Shown here: positions 12,377 to 26,083 of the stretch, piece by piece
Numbering within the stretch: position 1 is the stretch's first letter
How the letters are laid out: every line of letters starts with the position of its first letter
The notes under the pieces: generated by a model
Told to the model about the DNA's origin: nothing
The model's input: the letters and a program-made list of their open reading frames with translations, nothing else
Database searches by the model: none
Program-made: the position numbers and the translations under genes
DNA from: Nectonema munidae
Lineage: Eukaryota; Nematomorpha; Nectonematoida; Nectonematidae
Reading direction: 5' to 3'
DNA length: 64,000 bases
Assembly: GCA_030549495.1 (NCBI GenBank)
Contig: JAUIRK010000278.1
Location: 248,001 to 312,000 of the forward strand

Positions 12377-14537
12377 TGAATGAGTGCTCGTCGTTTGTTC
12401 CTGCCTGTGTTTGAGTGCTCCCTGTTTTTGCCTGCATGTGCTTCCTGTTTGTGCCTTCCTGTGTTTGAGTGCCCTCTGTTGGTGCTTGTCTGTGTTAAAG
12501 TGCTCCCTTTTTGTGCCTGAATCTGTTTAAGTGCTCCCTGTTTGAGCTTGCATGTGTTAAAGTGTTCCCTGTTTGTGCCAGCCTGTGTTTAAGTCCTCCC
12601 TGTTAGTGCCTGCCTGTGTTTGAGTGCTCCCTTTTTGAGCCTGCCTGTGTTTGGGTGCTCCTTGTTTGTGTCTGCCTTTGTTATAGTGTCCCATGTTTGA
12701 GTCCCTCTTGTTTTTGCCTGCTTGTGCCTTCTTGTGTTTAAATGCCCCTTGTTAGTGCTTGCCTGTGTTAAAGTACTCCCTTTTTGAGCCTGAATCTGTT
12801 TAAGTGCTCTTTGTTTGTGCCTGCCTGTGTTTAAGTCCACCCTGTTTGTACCTGCGTGTGTTGGGTTTTCCCTGTTTGAGCCCTTGTTTGAACCTGCCTG
12901 CGTTTGAGTGCTCCGTATTTGTGTTTGCCTGTGTTATAGTTCCCCATGTTTGAGTGCCTCCTGTTTATGCCTCATTGTGTTTGAATGCCCCCTGTTGGTG
13001 TTTGCCTGTGTTAAAGTGCTCCCTTTTTGTGCCTGTCTCTGTTTAAGTGCTATCTGTTTGTGCCTGCCTGTGTTTAAGTCAACCCTATTTGTGCCTGCGT
13101 GTGTTGGGTTCTCCCTGTTTGAGTGCCTGCGTGTGTTGGGTTCTCCCTGTTTGAGTGCTCCTTGTTTCTGCTTGACTATTGTTTAAGTCCTACCTGTGTT
13201 TAAGTGCTCCTTGTTTGTGCCTGCCTGCGTTTGAGTGCTCCCTATTTTGCCTATGTATGTTTGAGTGCCCTCTGTTGGTACTTGCCTGTGTTTAAGTGTT
13301 CCCTTTTTGTGCCTAAATCTGTTTAAGTGCTTGCATGTGGTTAAGTCCACACTGTTTGTGCCTGCCTGTGTCGGGTGCTCGCTGTTTTTGAGTGCCTGCC
13401 TGTGTTTAAGTGCTCCCTTCTCTCCTTGTCCTCGTTGTTTGTGTCTGACTGTGTTTGGATGCTCCCTGTTGATTTAGTGCTCGTTGTTTGTTAATGCCTG
13501 TGTTTGAGTGCTCTCTATTTGTAACTGCCTGCGTTTGAGTGTGACCTGTTTGCGCCTGCCTGTGTCTAAGTGCTCGCTGTTTGTGCCTGCCTGTGTTTAA
13601 TTCCACCTTGTTTGTGCTTGCGTATGTTGGGTTCTCCCTATTTGAGTGCCTGCGTGTTTTATGTTCCTGCCTGCATATTGTTTAAGTCCTAACTATGTTT
13701 AAGTGCTCCTTGTTTGTGCCTCACCGTGTTTGGGTGCTTCCTGTTGATTGAGTGCTCATCGTTTGTTCCTGCCTGTGTTTGAGTGCTCCCTGTTTTTGCC
13801 TGTATGTGCTTCCTGTTTGTGCCTTCCTGTGTTTGAGTGCCCTCTGTTGGTGCTTGCCTGTGTTAAAGTGCTCCCTTTTTGTGCCTGAATCTGTTTAAGT
13901 GCTCCCTGTTTGAGCTTGCATGTGTTTAAGTGTTCCCTGTTTGTGCCAGCCTGTGTTTAAGTCCTCCCTGTTAGTGCCTGCCTGTGTTTGAGTGCTCCCT
14001 TTTTGAGCCTGCCTGTGTTTGGGTCCTCCTTGTTTGTGTCTGCCTGTGTTATAGTGCCCCATGTTTATGCCTGCTTGTTTTTGAATGCCCCCTGTTGGTG
14101 CTTGCCTGTGTTAAAGTGCTCTCTTTTTATGCCTGTCCTTTGTTTAAGTCAACCCTGTTTGTGCCTGCCTGTGTTTGAGTGCTCCCTGTTTGAGCCTTCC
14201 TGTGTTTGAGTGCTCCTTGTTTGTGACTGCCTGTATTATAGTGCCCCAAGTTTGGGCCTGCCTCTGTTTGAGTGCCTCCTGTTGTTTGAATGCTCCCTGT
14301 TTGTGTCTGTCCGTGCTTGAGTGCCCCATATTTGTGCCTGCCTGTGTTTGAGTGCCTTCTGTTTGTGCCTGCCTGTGTTTGTGTCCTCCTTGTTTGTGCA
14401 TTCCTGTCTTTGTGTGGTCCCTGTAGGTGTTTACCTGTTTTAAAGTGCTCCCTTTTTTCTGCCTGAATCTGTTTAAGTGCTACCTGTTTGTGGTTGCATG
14501 TGTTTAAGTTTTCCTTGTTTGTGCCTACCTGTGTTTA
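12377..14537 (+). repeat. Higher-order block B, copy 2
   Basis: Same ordered variants as 5,498-7,670. To its left the variant order matches 3.4-4.9 kb at offset ~7,484, whereas from 12,377 the offset is 6,879. Copy 2 therefore lacks about 605 bp, close to one higher-order step of 20 monomers. Confidence 0.8.
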
Positions 14538-17339
14538 AATCCTCCCTGTTTGTGCCTGCCTGTGTTTGAGTGCTCCCTGTTTGTGCCTGCATGTATTTGA
14601 GTGCTCCCTGTGTTTGAATGCTCCTTATTTGTGTCTGCCTGTGTTATAGTGTCCCATGTTTGAGTCCCTCTTGTTTTTGCCTGCTTGTGCCTTCCTGTGT
14701 TTGAATGCCCCTTGTTAGTGCTTGCCTGTGTTAAAGTACTCCCTTTTTTGAGCCTGAATCTGTTTAAGTGCTCCCTGTTTGTGCCTGCCTGTGTTTAAGT
14801 CCACCCTGTTTGTACCTGCGTGTGTTGGGTTTTCCCTGTTTGAGCCCTTGTTTGAACCTGCCTGCGTTTGAGTGCTCCGTGTTTGTGTCTGCCGGTGTTA
14901 TAGTTCCCCATGTTTGAGTGCCTCCTGTTTATGCCTGATTGTGTTTGAATGCCCCCTGTTGGTGTTTGCCTGTGTTAAAGTGCTCCCTTTTTGTGCCTGT
15001 TTCTGTTTAAGTGCTTCCGTTTGTGCCTGCCTGTGTTTAAGTCAACCCTATTTGTGCCTGTGTGTGTTGGGTTCTCCCTGTTTGAGTGCCTGCCTGTGTT
15101 TAAGTGCTCCTTGTTTCTGCTTGACTATTGTTTAAGTCCTACCTGTATTTAAGTGCTCCTTGTTTGTGCATGCCAGTGTTTGGGTGCTCACTGTTGATAG
15201 AGTGCTCGTTGTTGTTCCTGCCTGTGTTTGAGTGCTCCCTATTTTGCCTGTGTGTGTTTGAGCGCCATCTGTTGGTACTTGCCTGTGTTTAAGTGTTCCC
15301 TTTTTGTGCTTAAATCTGTTTAAGTGCTTGCATGTGGTTAACTCCACCCTATTTGTGCCTGCCTTGGTCAGGTGCTCGCTGTGTTTGAGTGCTCCCTTTT
15401 TGAGCCTGCCTGTGTTTGAGTGCTCCTTGTTTGTATCTGCCTGTGTTATAGTGCCCCATGTTTGAGTGCCTCCTGTTTATGCCTGCTTGTGTTTGAATGC
15501 CCCCTATTGGTGTTTGCCTGTGTTAAAGTGCTCCCTTTTTGTGCCTGTTTCTGTTTAAGTGCTCGCTGTTTGTGCCTGCCTATGTTTAAGTCAACCCTCT
15601 TTGTGCATGCGTGTGTTGGGTTCTCCCTGTTTTAGTGCCTGTCTGTGTTTAAGTGCTCCTTGTTTCTGCTTGACTATTGTTTAAGTCCTACCTGTGTTTA
15701 AGTACTCCTTGTTTGTGCCTGCCTGTGTTTGAGTGCTTCCTATTTTGCCTGTGTGTGTTTGAGTGCCCTCTGTTGGTACTTGCCTGTGTTTAATTGTTCC
15801 CTTTTTGTGCTTAAATCTGTTTAAGTGCTTGCATGTGGTTAAGTCCACCCTGTTTGTGCCTTCCTGTGTTTGAGTGCTCCCTGTTTGTGCCTGCCTGTGT
15901 TTGAGTGCTCCCTGTTTGTGCCTGCCTCTTGTTTGAGTGCCTCCTGTTTTTTGAGTGCTCCCTGTTTGTGTCTGTCTGTGCTTGAGTGCCCCCTATTTGT
16001 GCCTGCCTGTGTTTGAGTGCCTCCTGTTTGTGCCTTCCTGTATTTGTGTGGCCCCTGTTTGTGTTTACCTGTTTTAAAGTGCTCCCTTTTTCTGCCAGAA
16101 TCTGTTTAAGTGCTCCCTGTTTGGGCTTGCATGTGTTTAAGTTTTCCCTGTTTGTGCCTGCCTGTGTTTGAGTGCTCCCTGTTTGTGCCTGCCTGTGTTT
16201 GAGTGCTCCCTGTTTGAACCTGCCTGTGTTTGAGTGCTCCTTATTTGTGTCTGCCTGTGTTATAGTGTCCCATGTTTGAGTCCCTCTTGTTTTTGCCAGC
16301 TTTGCCTTCCTATGTTTGAATGCCCCTTGTTAGTGCTTGTCTGTGTTAAAGTACTCCCTTTTTGAGCTTGAATCTGTTTAAGTGCTCCCTGGTTGTGCCT
16401 GCCTGTGTTTAAGTCAACCCTGTTTGTGCCTGCGTGTGTTGGGTTCTCCCTGTTTGAGTGCCTGCCTGTGTTTAAGTGCTCCTTGTTTCTGCTTGACTAT
16501 TGTTTAAGTCCTACCTGTGTTTAAGTGACTCCTTGTTTGAGTGCTCCCTATTTTGCCTAGGTTTGAGTGCTCCCTATTTTGCCTGTTTGTGTTTCAGTAC
16601 CCTCTGTTGGTACTTGCCTGTGTTTAAGTGTTCCCTTTTTGTGCTTAAATCTGTTTGCATGTGGTTAAGTCCACCCTGTTTGTGCCTTCCTGTGTTTGAG
16701 TGCTCCTTGTTTGTGACTGCCTGTGTTATAGTTCCCCATGTTTGTGCCTGCCTCTATTTGAGTGCCTCCTTTTGTTTGAATGCTTCCTGTTTGTGTCTGT
16801 CCGTGCTTGAGTGCCCCATATTTGTGCCTGCCTGTTTTTGAGTGCCTTCTGTTTGTGCCTGCCTGTGTTTGTGTCCTCCTTGTTTGTGTGGTCCCTGTAG
16901 GTGTTTACCTGTTTTAAAGTGCTCCTTTTATCTGCCTGAATCTGTTTAAGTGCTACCTGTTTGTGCTTGCCTGTGTTTAAGTTTTCCCTGTTTGTGCCTG
17001 CCTGTGTTTAAATCCTCCCTGTTTGTGCCTGCCTGTGTTTGAGTGCTCCCTGTTTGAGCCTTCCTGTGTTTGAGTGCTCCTTGTTTGTGACTGCCTGTGT
17101 TATAGTGGCTGCCTCTGTTTGAGTGCCTCCTGTTGTTTGAGTGCTCCCTGTTTGTGTCTGTCCGTGGTGGAGGGCCCCATATTTGTGCCTGCCTGTGTTT
17201 GAGTGCCTTCTGTTTGTGCCTGCCTGTGTTTGTGTCCTCCTTGTTTGTGCGTTCCTGTGTTTGTGTGGCCCCTGTAGGTGTTTACCTGTTTTAAACTGCT
17301 CCCTTTTTCTGCCTGAATCTGTTTAAGTTTTACCTGTTT

Positions 17340-19450
17340 GTGCTTGCATGTGTTTAAGTGTTTCCTGTTTGTGCCAGCCTGTGTTTAAGTCCTCCCTGTT
17401 TGTGCCTGCCTGTGTTTGAGTGCTCCCTGTTTGTGCCTGCCTGTGTTTGAGTGCTCCCTGTTTGAACCTGCCTGTGTTTGAGTGCTCCTTGTTTGTGTCT
17501 GCCTGTGTTATAGTGCCCCATGTTTGAGTGCCTCCTGTTTATGCCTGATTGTGTTTGAATGCCCCTTGTTGGTGTTTGCCCCTGTTAAAGTGCTCCCTTT
17601 TTGCGCCTTCCTGTGTTTAAGTCAACCCTGTTTGTGCCTGCCTGTGTTTGAGTGCTCCCTGTTTGAGCCTTCCTGTGTTTGAGTGCTCCTTGTTTGTGAA
17701 TGCCTGTGTTATAGTGCCTGCCTCTGTTTGAGTGCCTCCTGTTGTTTGAGTGCTCCCTGTTTGTGTCTGTCCGTGCTTGAGTGCCCCATATTTGTGCCTG
17801 CCTGTGTTTGAGTGCCTTCTGTTTGTGCCTGCCTGTGTTTGTGTCCTCCTTGTTTGTGCATTCCTGTGTTTGTATGGCCCTGTAGGTGTTTACCTGTTTT
17901 AAAGTGCTCCTTTTATCTGCCTGAATCTGTTTAAGTGCTACCTGTTTGTGCTTGCCTGTGTTTAAGTTTTCCCTGTTTGTGCCTGCCTGTGTTTAAATCC
18001 TCCCTGTTTGTGCCTGCCTGTGTTTGAGTGCTCCCTGTTTGTGCCTGCCTGTGTTTTAGTGCTCCCTGTTTGAACCTGCATGTATTTGAGTCTCCTATTT
18101 GTGTCTGCCTGTGTTATAGTGTCCCATGTTTGAGTCCCTCTTGTTTTTGCCTGCTTATGCCTTCCTGTGTTTGAATGCCCCTTGTTGGTGCTTGCCTGTG
18201 TTAAAGTACTCCCTTTTTGAGCCTGAATCTGTTTAAGTGCTCCCTGTGTTTAAGTCCACCCTGTTTGTACCTGCGTGTGTTGGGTTTTCCCTGTTTGAGC
18301 CCTTGTTTGAACCTGCCTGTGTTTGGGTGCTCCTTGTTGTGTCTGCTTGTGTTATAGTGCCCCATGTTTGAGTGCCTCCTGTTTATGCCTGATTGTGTTT
18401 GAGTGCCCTCTGTTGGTACTTGCCTGTGTTTAAGTGTTCCCTTTTTGTGCCTAAATCTGTTTAAGTGCTTGCATGTGGTTAAGTCCACACTGTTTGTGCC
18501 TGCCTGTGTCGGGTGCTCGCTGTTTTTGAGTGCCTGCTTGTGTTTAAGTGCTCCCTTCTCTCCTTGTCCTCGTTGTTTGTGTCTGACTGTGTTTGGATGC
18601 TCCCTGTTGATTTAGTGCTAGTTGTTTGTTAATGCCTGTGTTTGATTGCTCTCTATTTATAACTGCCTGCGTTTGAGTGTGACCTGTTTGCGCCAGCCTG
18701 TGTCTAAGTACTCGCTGTTTGTGCCTACCTGTGTTTAATTCCACCTTGTTTATGCTTGCATATGTTGGGTTCTCCCTATTTGAGTGCCTGCCTGTTTTGT
18801 GTCCCTGCCTGCATATTGTTTAAGTCCTAACTATGTTTAAGTGCTCCTTGTTTGTGCCTCACCGTGTTTGGGTGCTTCCTGTTGATTGAGTGCTCATCGT
18901 TTGTTCCTGCCTGTGTTTGAGTGCTCCCTGTTTTTGCCTGTATGTGCTTCCTGTTTGTGCCTTCCTGTGTTTGAGTACCCTCTGTTGGTGCTTGCCTGTG
19001 TAAAAGTGCTCCCTTTTTGTGCCTGAATCTGTTTAAGTGCTCCCTGTTTGAGCTTGCATGTGTTTAAGTGTTCCCTGTTTGTGCCAGCCTGTGTTTAAGT
19101 CCTCCCTGTTAGTGCCTGCCTGTGTTTGAGTGCTCCCTTTTTGAGCCTGCCTGTGTTTGGGTCCTCCTTGTTTGTGTCTGCCTGTGTTATAGTGCCCATG
19201 TTTATGCCTGCTTGTTTTTGAATGCCCCCTGTTGGTGCTTGCCTGTGATAAAGTGCTCTCTTTTTGTGCCTGCCTGTGTTTAAATCAACCCTGTTTGTGC
19301 CTGCCTGTGTTTGAGTGCTCCCTGTTTGAGCCTTCCTGTGTTTGAGTGCTCCTTGTTTGTGACTGCCTGTGTTATAGTGCCCCATGTTTGGGCCTGCCTC
19401 TGTTTGAGTGCCTCCTGTTGTTTGAATGTTCCCTGTTTGTGTCTGTCCGT
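17340..19450 (+). repeat. Higher-order block C, copy 1
   Basis: Matches 30,060-32,170 at a constant offset of about 12,722, including the private variant TGTGATAAAGTGCTCTC near 19,245 (and 31,967). One-base differences occur, such as a missing C near 19,197. Confidence 0.75.
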
Positions 19451-21909
19451 GCTTGAGTGCCCCATATTTGTGCCTGCCGGTGTTTGAGTGCCTTCTGTTT
19501 GTGCCTGCCTGTGTTTGTCTCCTACTTGTTTGTGCGTTCCTTTGTTTGTGTGGCCCCTGTAGGTGTTTACCTGTTTTAAAGTGCTCCTTTTATCTGCCTG
19601 AATCTGTTTAAGTGCTACCTGTTTGTGCTTTCATGTGTTTAAGTTTTCCCTGTTTGTGCTTGCCTGTGTTTAAATCCTCCCTGTTTGTGCCTGCCTGTGT
19701 TTGAGTGCTCCCTGTTTGTGCCTGCCTGTGTTTGAGTGCTCCCTTTTTAAACCTGCCTGTGTTATAGTGTCCCATGTTTGAGTCCCTCTTGTTTTTGCCT
19801 GCGTGTGCCTTCCTGTGTTTGAATGCCCCTTGTTGGTGCTTGCCTGTGTTAAAGTACTCCCTTTTTGAGCCTGAATCTGTTTAAGTGCTCCCTCTTTGTG
19901 CCTGCCTGTGTTTAAGTCCACACTGTTTGTACCTGCGTGTGTTGGGTTTTCCCTGTTTGAGCCCTTGTTTGAACTTGCCTGCGTTTGAGTGCTCCGTGTT
20001 TGCGTCTGCCTGTGTTATAGTGCTCCATGTTTGAGTGCCTCCTGTTTATGCCTGATTGAGTTTGAATGCCCCTTGTTGGTGTTTGCCTGTGTTAAAGTGC
20101 TCCCTTTTTGTTCCTGTCTCTGTTTAAGGGCTCCCTGTTTGTGCCTGCCCGTGTTTAAATCAACCCTATTTGTGCCTTCGTGTGTTGGGTTCTCCCTGTT
20201 TAAGTGCCTGCCTGTGTTTAAGTGCTCCTTGTTTCTGCTTGACTATTGTTTAAGTCCTACCTGTGTTTAAGTGCTCCCTTCTCTCCTTGTCCTCGTTGTT
20301 TGAGTCTTACTGTGTTTGAATGCTCCCTGTTGATTTAGTGCTCGTTGTTTGTTAATGCCTGTGTTTGAGTGCTCTCTGTTTATAACTGCCTGCGTTTGAG
20401 TGTTACCTGTTTGCGCCTGCCTGTGTCTAAGTACTCGCTGTTTGTGCCTGCCTGTGTTTAATTCCACCTTGTTTGTGGTTGCGTATGTTGGGTTCTCCCC
20501 TTTTGAGTGACTGCCTGTGTTGTGCTCCCTGTTTCTGCCTGCTTATTATTTAAGTCCTACCTGTGTTTAAGTGCTCCTTGTTTGCGCCTGACCGTGTTTG
20601 GGTGCTTCCTGTTGATTGAGTGCTCGTCGTTTGTTCCTGCCTGTGTTTGAGTGCTCCCTGTTTTTGCCTCTATGTGCTTCCTGTTTGTGCCTTCCTGTGT
20701 TTGAGTGCGCTCTGTTGGTGCTTGCCTGTGTTAAAGTGCTCCCTTTTTGTGCCTGAATCTGTTTAAGTGTTCCCTGTTTGAGCTTGCATCTGTTTAAGTG
20801 TTCCCTGTTTGTGCCAGCCTGTGTTTAAGTCCTACCTGTTAGTGCCTGCCTGTGTTTGAGTGCTCCCTTTTTGAGCCTGCCTGTGTTTGGGTGCTCCTTG
20901 TTTGTGTCTGCCTGTATTATAGTGCCCCATGTTTGAGTTCCTCCTGTTTATGCCTGCTTGTTTTTGAATGCCCCCCTGTTGGTGCTTGCCTTTGTTAAAG
21001 TTCTCCCTTTTTGCGCCTGCCTGTGTTTAAGTCAACCCTGTTTGTGCCTGCCTGTGTTTGTGTGCTTCCTGTTTGTGCCTTCCTGTGTTTGAGTGCTCTT
21101 TGTTTGTGACTGCCTGTGTTATAGTGCTCCATGTTTGTGCCTGCCTGTTTGAGTGCCTCCTGTTGTTTGAGTGCTCCCTGTTTGTGTCTGTCCGTGCTTG
21201 AGTGCCCCATATTTGTGCCTGCCTTTGTTTGAGTGCCTTCTGTTTGTGCCTGCGTGTGTTTGTGTCCTCCTTGTTTGTGCGTTCCTGTGTTTGTGTGGCC
21301 CCTGTAGGTGTTTACCTGTTTTAAAGTGCTCCTTTTATCTGCCTGAATCTGTTTAAGTTTTACCTGTTTGTGCTTGCATGTGTTTAAGTTTTCCCTGTTT
21401 GTGCCTGCCTGTGTTTAAATCCTCCCTGTTTGTGCCTGCCTGTGTTTGAGTGCTTCCTGTTTGTGCCTGTCTGTGTTTGAGTGCTACCTGTTTGAACCTG
21501 CCTGTATTTGAGTGCTCCTTATTTGTGTCTGCCTGTGTTATAGTGTCCCATGTTTGAGTCCCTCTTGTTTTTGCCTGCTTGTGCCTTGCTGTGTTTGAAT
21601 GTGCCTTGTTGGTGCTTGCCTGTGTTAAAGTACTCCCTGTTAGTGCCTGCCTGTGTGTGAGTGCTCCCTTTTTGAGCCTGCCTGTGTTTGAGGGCTCCTT
21701 GTTTATGTCTGCCTGTGTTATAGTGCCCCATGTTTGAGTGCCTCCTGTTTATGCCTGATTGTGTTTGAATGCCCCTTGTTGGTGTTTGCCCCTGTTAAAG
21801 TGCTCCCTTTTTGGCCTGCCTTGTTTAAGTCAACCCTGTTTGTGCCTCTGTGTTTGAGTGCTCCCTGTTTGAGCCTTCCTGTGTTTGAGTGCTCCTTGTT
21901 TGTGACTGC

Positions 21910-22760
21910 CTGTGTTATATGTCCCATGTTTGCCTCTTTTTTTTTGTGCTCTTGTTTGAGCCCCTTGTTGTGCTTGTTGTTAAAGTCTCCCTTTTTGACC
22001 TGAATCTTTTAAGCCCTGTGTTTAAGTCCACCCTGTTTGTACTGCGTGTGTTGGGTTTTCCTGTTTGACTTGTTTGATCTGTGTTTGGGTGCTCCTTTTT
22101 CTCCTTTTATTTTGTCCTCCTGTTTATCCTATTGTGTTTGAATCCCCTTTGTGTTTGCCCTGTTAATGCTCCTTTGGCTCCTTGTTTGCCCTGTTTGTGC
22201 TTTGTTTGTTCCTTTTGAGCTTTTTTTGTGCTCCTTGTTTGTGCTCCTGTGTTTAGTGTCCCTGTTTGGTCTTGTTCCTTTGCCTTCTGTTTGATGCCCC
22301 TGTTGGTGTTGCTTGTTAAAGTCTCCCTTTTGGCCTGAATCTGTTTAAGTGTCTGTGTTTAAGTCCCCTGTTTGTTGTTGTTGTTTTCCCTGTTTACCCT
22401 TGTTTGAACCTGCCTTGTTTGGGTGCTCCTTGTTTTGTGCTTGTTATGTGCCATTGGTGCCTCCTGTTTTGCCTGTTGTGTTTGATGCCCCCTTTTGTGT
22501 TGCCTTGTTAAAGTGCTCCCTTTTTGGCCTGCCTGTGTTTAAGTCAACCCTGTTTGTGCCTCCTGTGTTTGAGTGCTCCCTGTTTGAGCCTTCCTTGTTT
22601 GAGTGCTCCTTTTTGTGCCTGCCTGTGTTATAGTGCCATGTTTGTGCCTGCCTCTGTTTAAGTGCTCCCTGTTGTGTTTCGTTTGTGCCTTATTTGTGCC
22701 TGCCTGTGTTTGAGTGCCCTGTTTGTGCCTGCTTGTGTTTTGTCCTCCTTGTTGTGCTTC
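21910..22760 (+). repeat. Indel-riddled satellite stretch
   Basis: The monomers are recognisable, but nearly every one has lost one to several bases compared with the same variants elsewhere. Examples are TGTTATATGTCCC for TGTTATAGTGTCCC and TTGTTGTGCTTG for TTGTTGGTGCTTG; a run of T appears near 21,938. Regular 31-bp spacing returns after ~22,760. The deletion bias and sharp edges look like uncorrected long-read sequence rather than natural decay. Confidence 0.7.
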
Positions 22761-22999
22761 CTGTGTTTGTGTGGCCCCTGTAGGTGTTTACCTGTTTTAA
22801 AGTGCTCCTTTTTCTGCCTGAATCTGTTTAAGTGCTACCTGTTTGTGCTTGCATGTGTTTAAGTTCTCCCTGTTTGTGCCTGCCCGTGTTTAAATCCTCC
22901 GTTTGTGCCTGCCTGTGTTTGAGTGCTCCCTGTTTGTGCATGCCTGTGTTTGAGTGCTCCCTGTTTGAACCTGCCTGTGTTTGAGTGCTCCTTATTTGT

Positions 23000-24866
23000 G
23001 TCTGCCTGTGTTATAGTGTCCCATGTTTGAGTCCCTCTTGTTTTTGCCTGCTTGTGCCTTCCTGTGTTTGAATGCCCCTTGTTAGTGCTTGCCTGTGTTA
23101 AAGTACTCCCTTTTTGAGCCTGAATCTGTTTAAGTGCTCCCTGTTTGTGCCTGCCTGTGTTTAAGTCCACCCTGTTTGTACCTGCGTGTGTTGGGTTTTC
23201 CCTGTTTGAGCCCTTGTTTGAACCTGCCTGCGTTTGAGTGCTCCGTGTTTGTGTTTGCCTGTGTTATAGTTCCCCATGTTTGAGTGCCTCCTGTTTATGC
23301 CTCATTGTGTTTGAATGCCCCCTGTTGGTGTTTGCCTGTGTTAAAGTGCTCCCTTTTTGTGCCTGTCTCTGTTTAAGTGCTCTCTGTTTGTGCCTGCCTG
23401 TGTTTAAGTCAACCCTATTTGTGCCTGCGTGTGTTGGGTTCTCCCTGTTTGAGTGCCTGCGTGTGTTGGGTTCTCCCTGTTTGAGTGCTCCTTGTTTCTG
23501 CTTGACTATTGTTTAAGTCCTACCTGTGTTTAAGTGCTCCTTGTTTGTGCCTGCCTGCGTTTGAGTGCTCCCTATTTTGCCTATGTGTGTTTGAGTGCCC
23601 TCTGTTGGTACTTGCCTGTGTTTAAGTGTTCCCTTTTTGTGCCTAAATCTGTTTAAGTGCTTGCATGTGGTTAAGTCCACACTGTTTGTGCCTGCCTGTG
23701 TCGGGTGCTCGCTGTTTTTGAGTTCCTACCTGTGTTTAAGTGCTCCCTTCTCTCCTTGTCCTCGTTGTCTGTGTCTGACTGTGTTTGCATGCTCCCTGTT
23801 GATTTAGTGCTAGTTGTTTGTTAATGCCTGTGTTTGATTGCTCTCTATTTGTAACTGCCTGCGTTTGAGTGTGACAGGTTTGCGCCAGCCTGTGTCTAAG
23901 TACTCGCTGTTTGTGCCTACCTGTGTTTAATTCCACCTTGTTTATGTTTGCATATGTTGGGTTCTCCCTATTCGAGTGCCTGCCTGTTTTGTGTTCCTGC
24001 CTGCTTATTGTTTAAGTCCTAACTATGTTTAAGTGCTCCTTGTTTGTGCCTCACCGTGTTTGGGTGCTTCCTGTTGATTGAGTGCTCATCGTTTGTTCCT
24101 GCCTGTGTTTGAGTGCTCCCTGTTTTTGCCTGTATGTGCTTCCTGTTTGTGCCTTCCTGTGTTTGAGTGCCCTCTGTTGGTGCTTGCCTGTGTAAAAGTG
24201 CTCCCTTTTTGTGCCTGAATCTGTTTAAGTGCTCCCTGTTTGAGCTTGCATGTGTTTAAGTGTTCCCTGTTTGTGCCAGCCTGTGTTTAAGTCCTCCCTG
24301 TTAGTGCCTGCCTGTGTTTGAGTGCTCCCTTTTTGAGCCTGCCTGTGTTTGGGTGCTCCTTGTTTGTGTCTGCCTGTGTTATAGTGCCCCATGTTTATGC
24401 CTGCTTGTTTTTGAATGCCCCCTGTTGGTGCTTGCCTCTGTTAAAGTGCTCCCTTTTTGTGCCTGCCTGTGTTTAAATCAACCCTGTTTGTGCCTGCCTG
24501 TGTTTGAGTGCTCCCTGTTTGAGCCTTCCTGTGTTTGAGTGCTCCTTGTTTGTGACTGCCTGTGTTATAGTGCCCCATGTTTGGGCCTGCCTCTGTTTGA
24601 GTGCCTCCTGTTGTTTGAATGCTCCCTGTTTGTGTCTGTCCGTGCTTGAGTGCCCCATATTTGTGCCTGCCTGTGTTTGAGTGCCTTCTGTTTGTGCCTG
24701 CCTGTGTTTGTGTCCTCCTTGTTTGTGCATTCCTGTGTTTGTGTGGTCCCTGTAGGTGTTTACCTGTTTTAAAGTGCTCCCTTTTTCTGCCTGAATCTGT
24801 TTAAGTGCTACCTGTTTGTGGTTGCATGTGTTTAAGTTTTCCTTGTTTGTGCCTACCTGTGTTTAA
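23000..24866 (+). repeat. Higher-order block B, copy 3
   Basis: Matches 12,670-14,537 at offset 10,330, including the doubled GCGTGTGTTGGGTTCTCC monomers near 23,424 and 23,459. The later part is also found near 31,600-32,390. Confidence 0.75.
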
Positions 24867-26083
24867 ATCTTCCCTGTTTGTGCCTGCCTGTGTTTGAGTG
24901 CTCCCTGTTTGAGCCTTCCTGTGTTTGAGTGCTCCTTATTTGTGTCTGCCTGTGTTATAGTGTCCCATGTTTGAGTCCCTCTTGTTTTTGCCTGCTTGTG
25001 CCTTCCTGTGTTTGAATGCCCCTTGTTAGTGCTTCCCTGTGTTAAAGTACTCCCTTTTTGAGCCTGAATCTGTTTAAGTGCTCCCTGTTTGTGCCTGCCT
25101 GTGTTTAAGTCCACCCTGTTTGTACCTGCGTGTGTTGGGTTTTCCCTGTTTGAGCCCTTGTTTGAACCTGCCTGCGTTTGAGTGCTCCGTGTTTGTGTTT
25201 GCCTGTGTTATAGTTCCCCATGTTTGAGTGCCTCCTGTTTATGCCTCATTGTGTTTGAATGCCCCTTGTTGGTGTTTGCCTGTGTTAAAGTGCTCCCTTT
25301 TTGTGCCTGTCTCTGTTTAAGTGCTCCCTGTTTGTACCTGAATGTGTTTAAGTCAACCCTATTTGTGCCTGCGTGTGTTGGGTTGTTCCTGTTTGAGTGC
25401 CTGCCTGTGTTTATGTACTCCTTGTTTCTGCTTTACTATTGTTTAAGTCCTACCTGTGTTTAAGTGCTCCTTGTTTGTGCCTGCCTGCGTTTGAGTGCTC
25501 CCTATTTGTGCCTGCCTGTGTTTTAGTGCTCCCTGTTTGAACCTGCCTGTGTTTGAGTCTCCTATTTGTGTCTGCCTGTGTTATAGTGTCCCATGTTTGA
25601 GTCCATCTTGTTTTTGCCTGCTTGTGCCTTTCTGTTTGAATGCCCCTTGTTGGTACTTGCCTGTGTTAAAGTGCTCCCTTTTTGTGCCTGTCTCTGTTTA
25701 AGTGCTCCTTTTTGCCTGTGTTTAAGTCCACCCTGTTTGTACCTGCGTGTGTTTGGGTTTCTCCCTGTTTTGAGCCCCTTGTTTGAACCTGCCTGTGTTT
25801 GAGTGCTCCTTATTTGTGTCTGCCTGTGTTATAGTGCCCCATGTTTGAGTGCCTCCTGTTTATACCTGCTTGTGTTTGAATGCCCCCTGTTGGTGCTTGC
25901 CTGTGTTAAAGTGCTCCCTTTTTGCGCCTGTCTGTGTTTAAGTCAACCCTGTTTGTGCCTTCCTGTGTTTGAGTGCTCCCTGTTTGAACCTGCCTGTGTT
26001 TGAGTGCTCCTTATTTGTGTCTGCCTGTGTTATAGTGCCCCTTGTTTGTGCCTCCTTCTGTTTGAGTGCCTCCTGTTGTTTGA

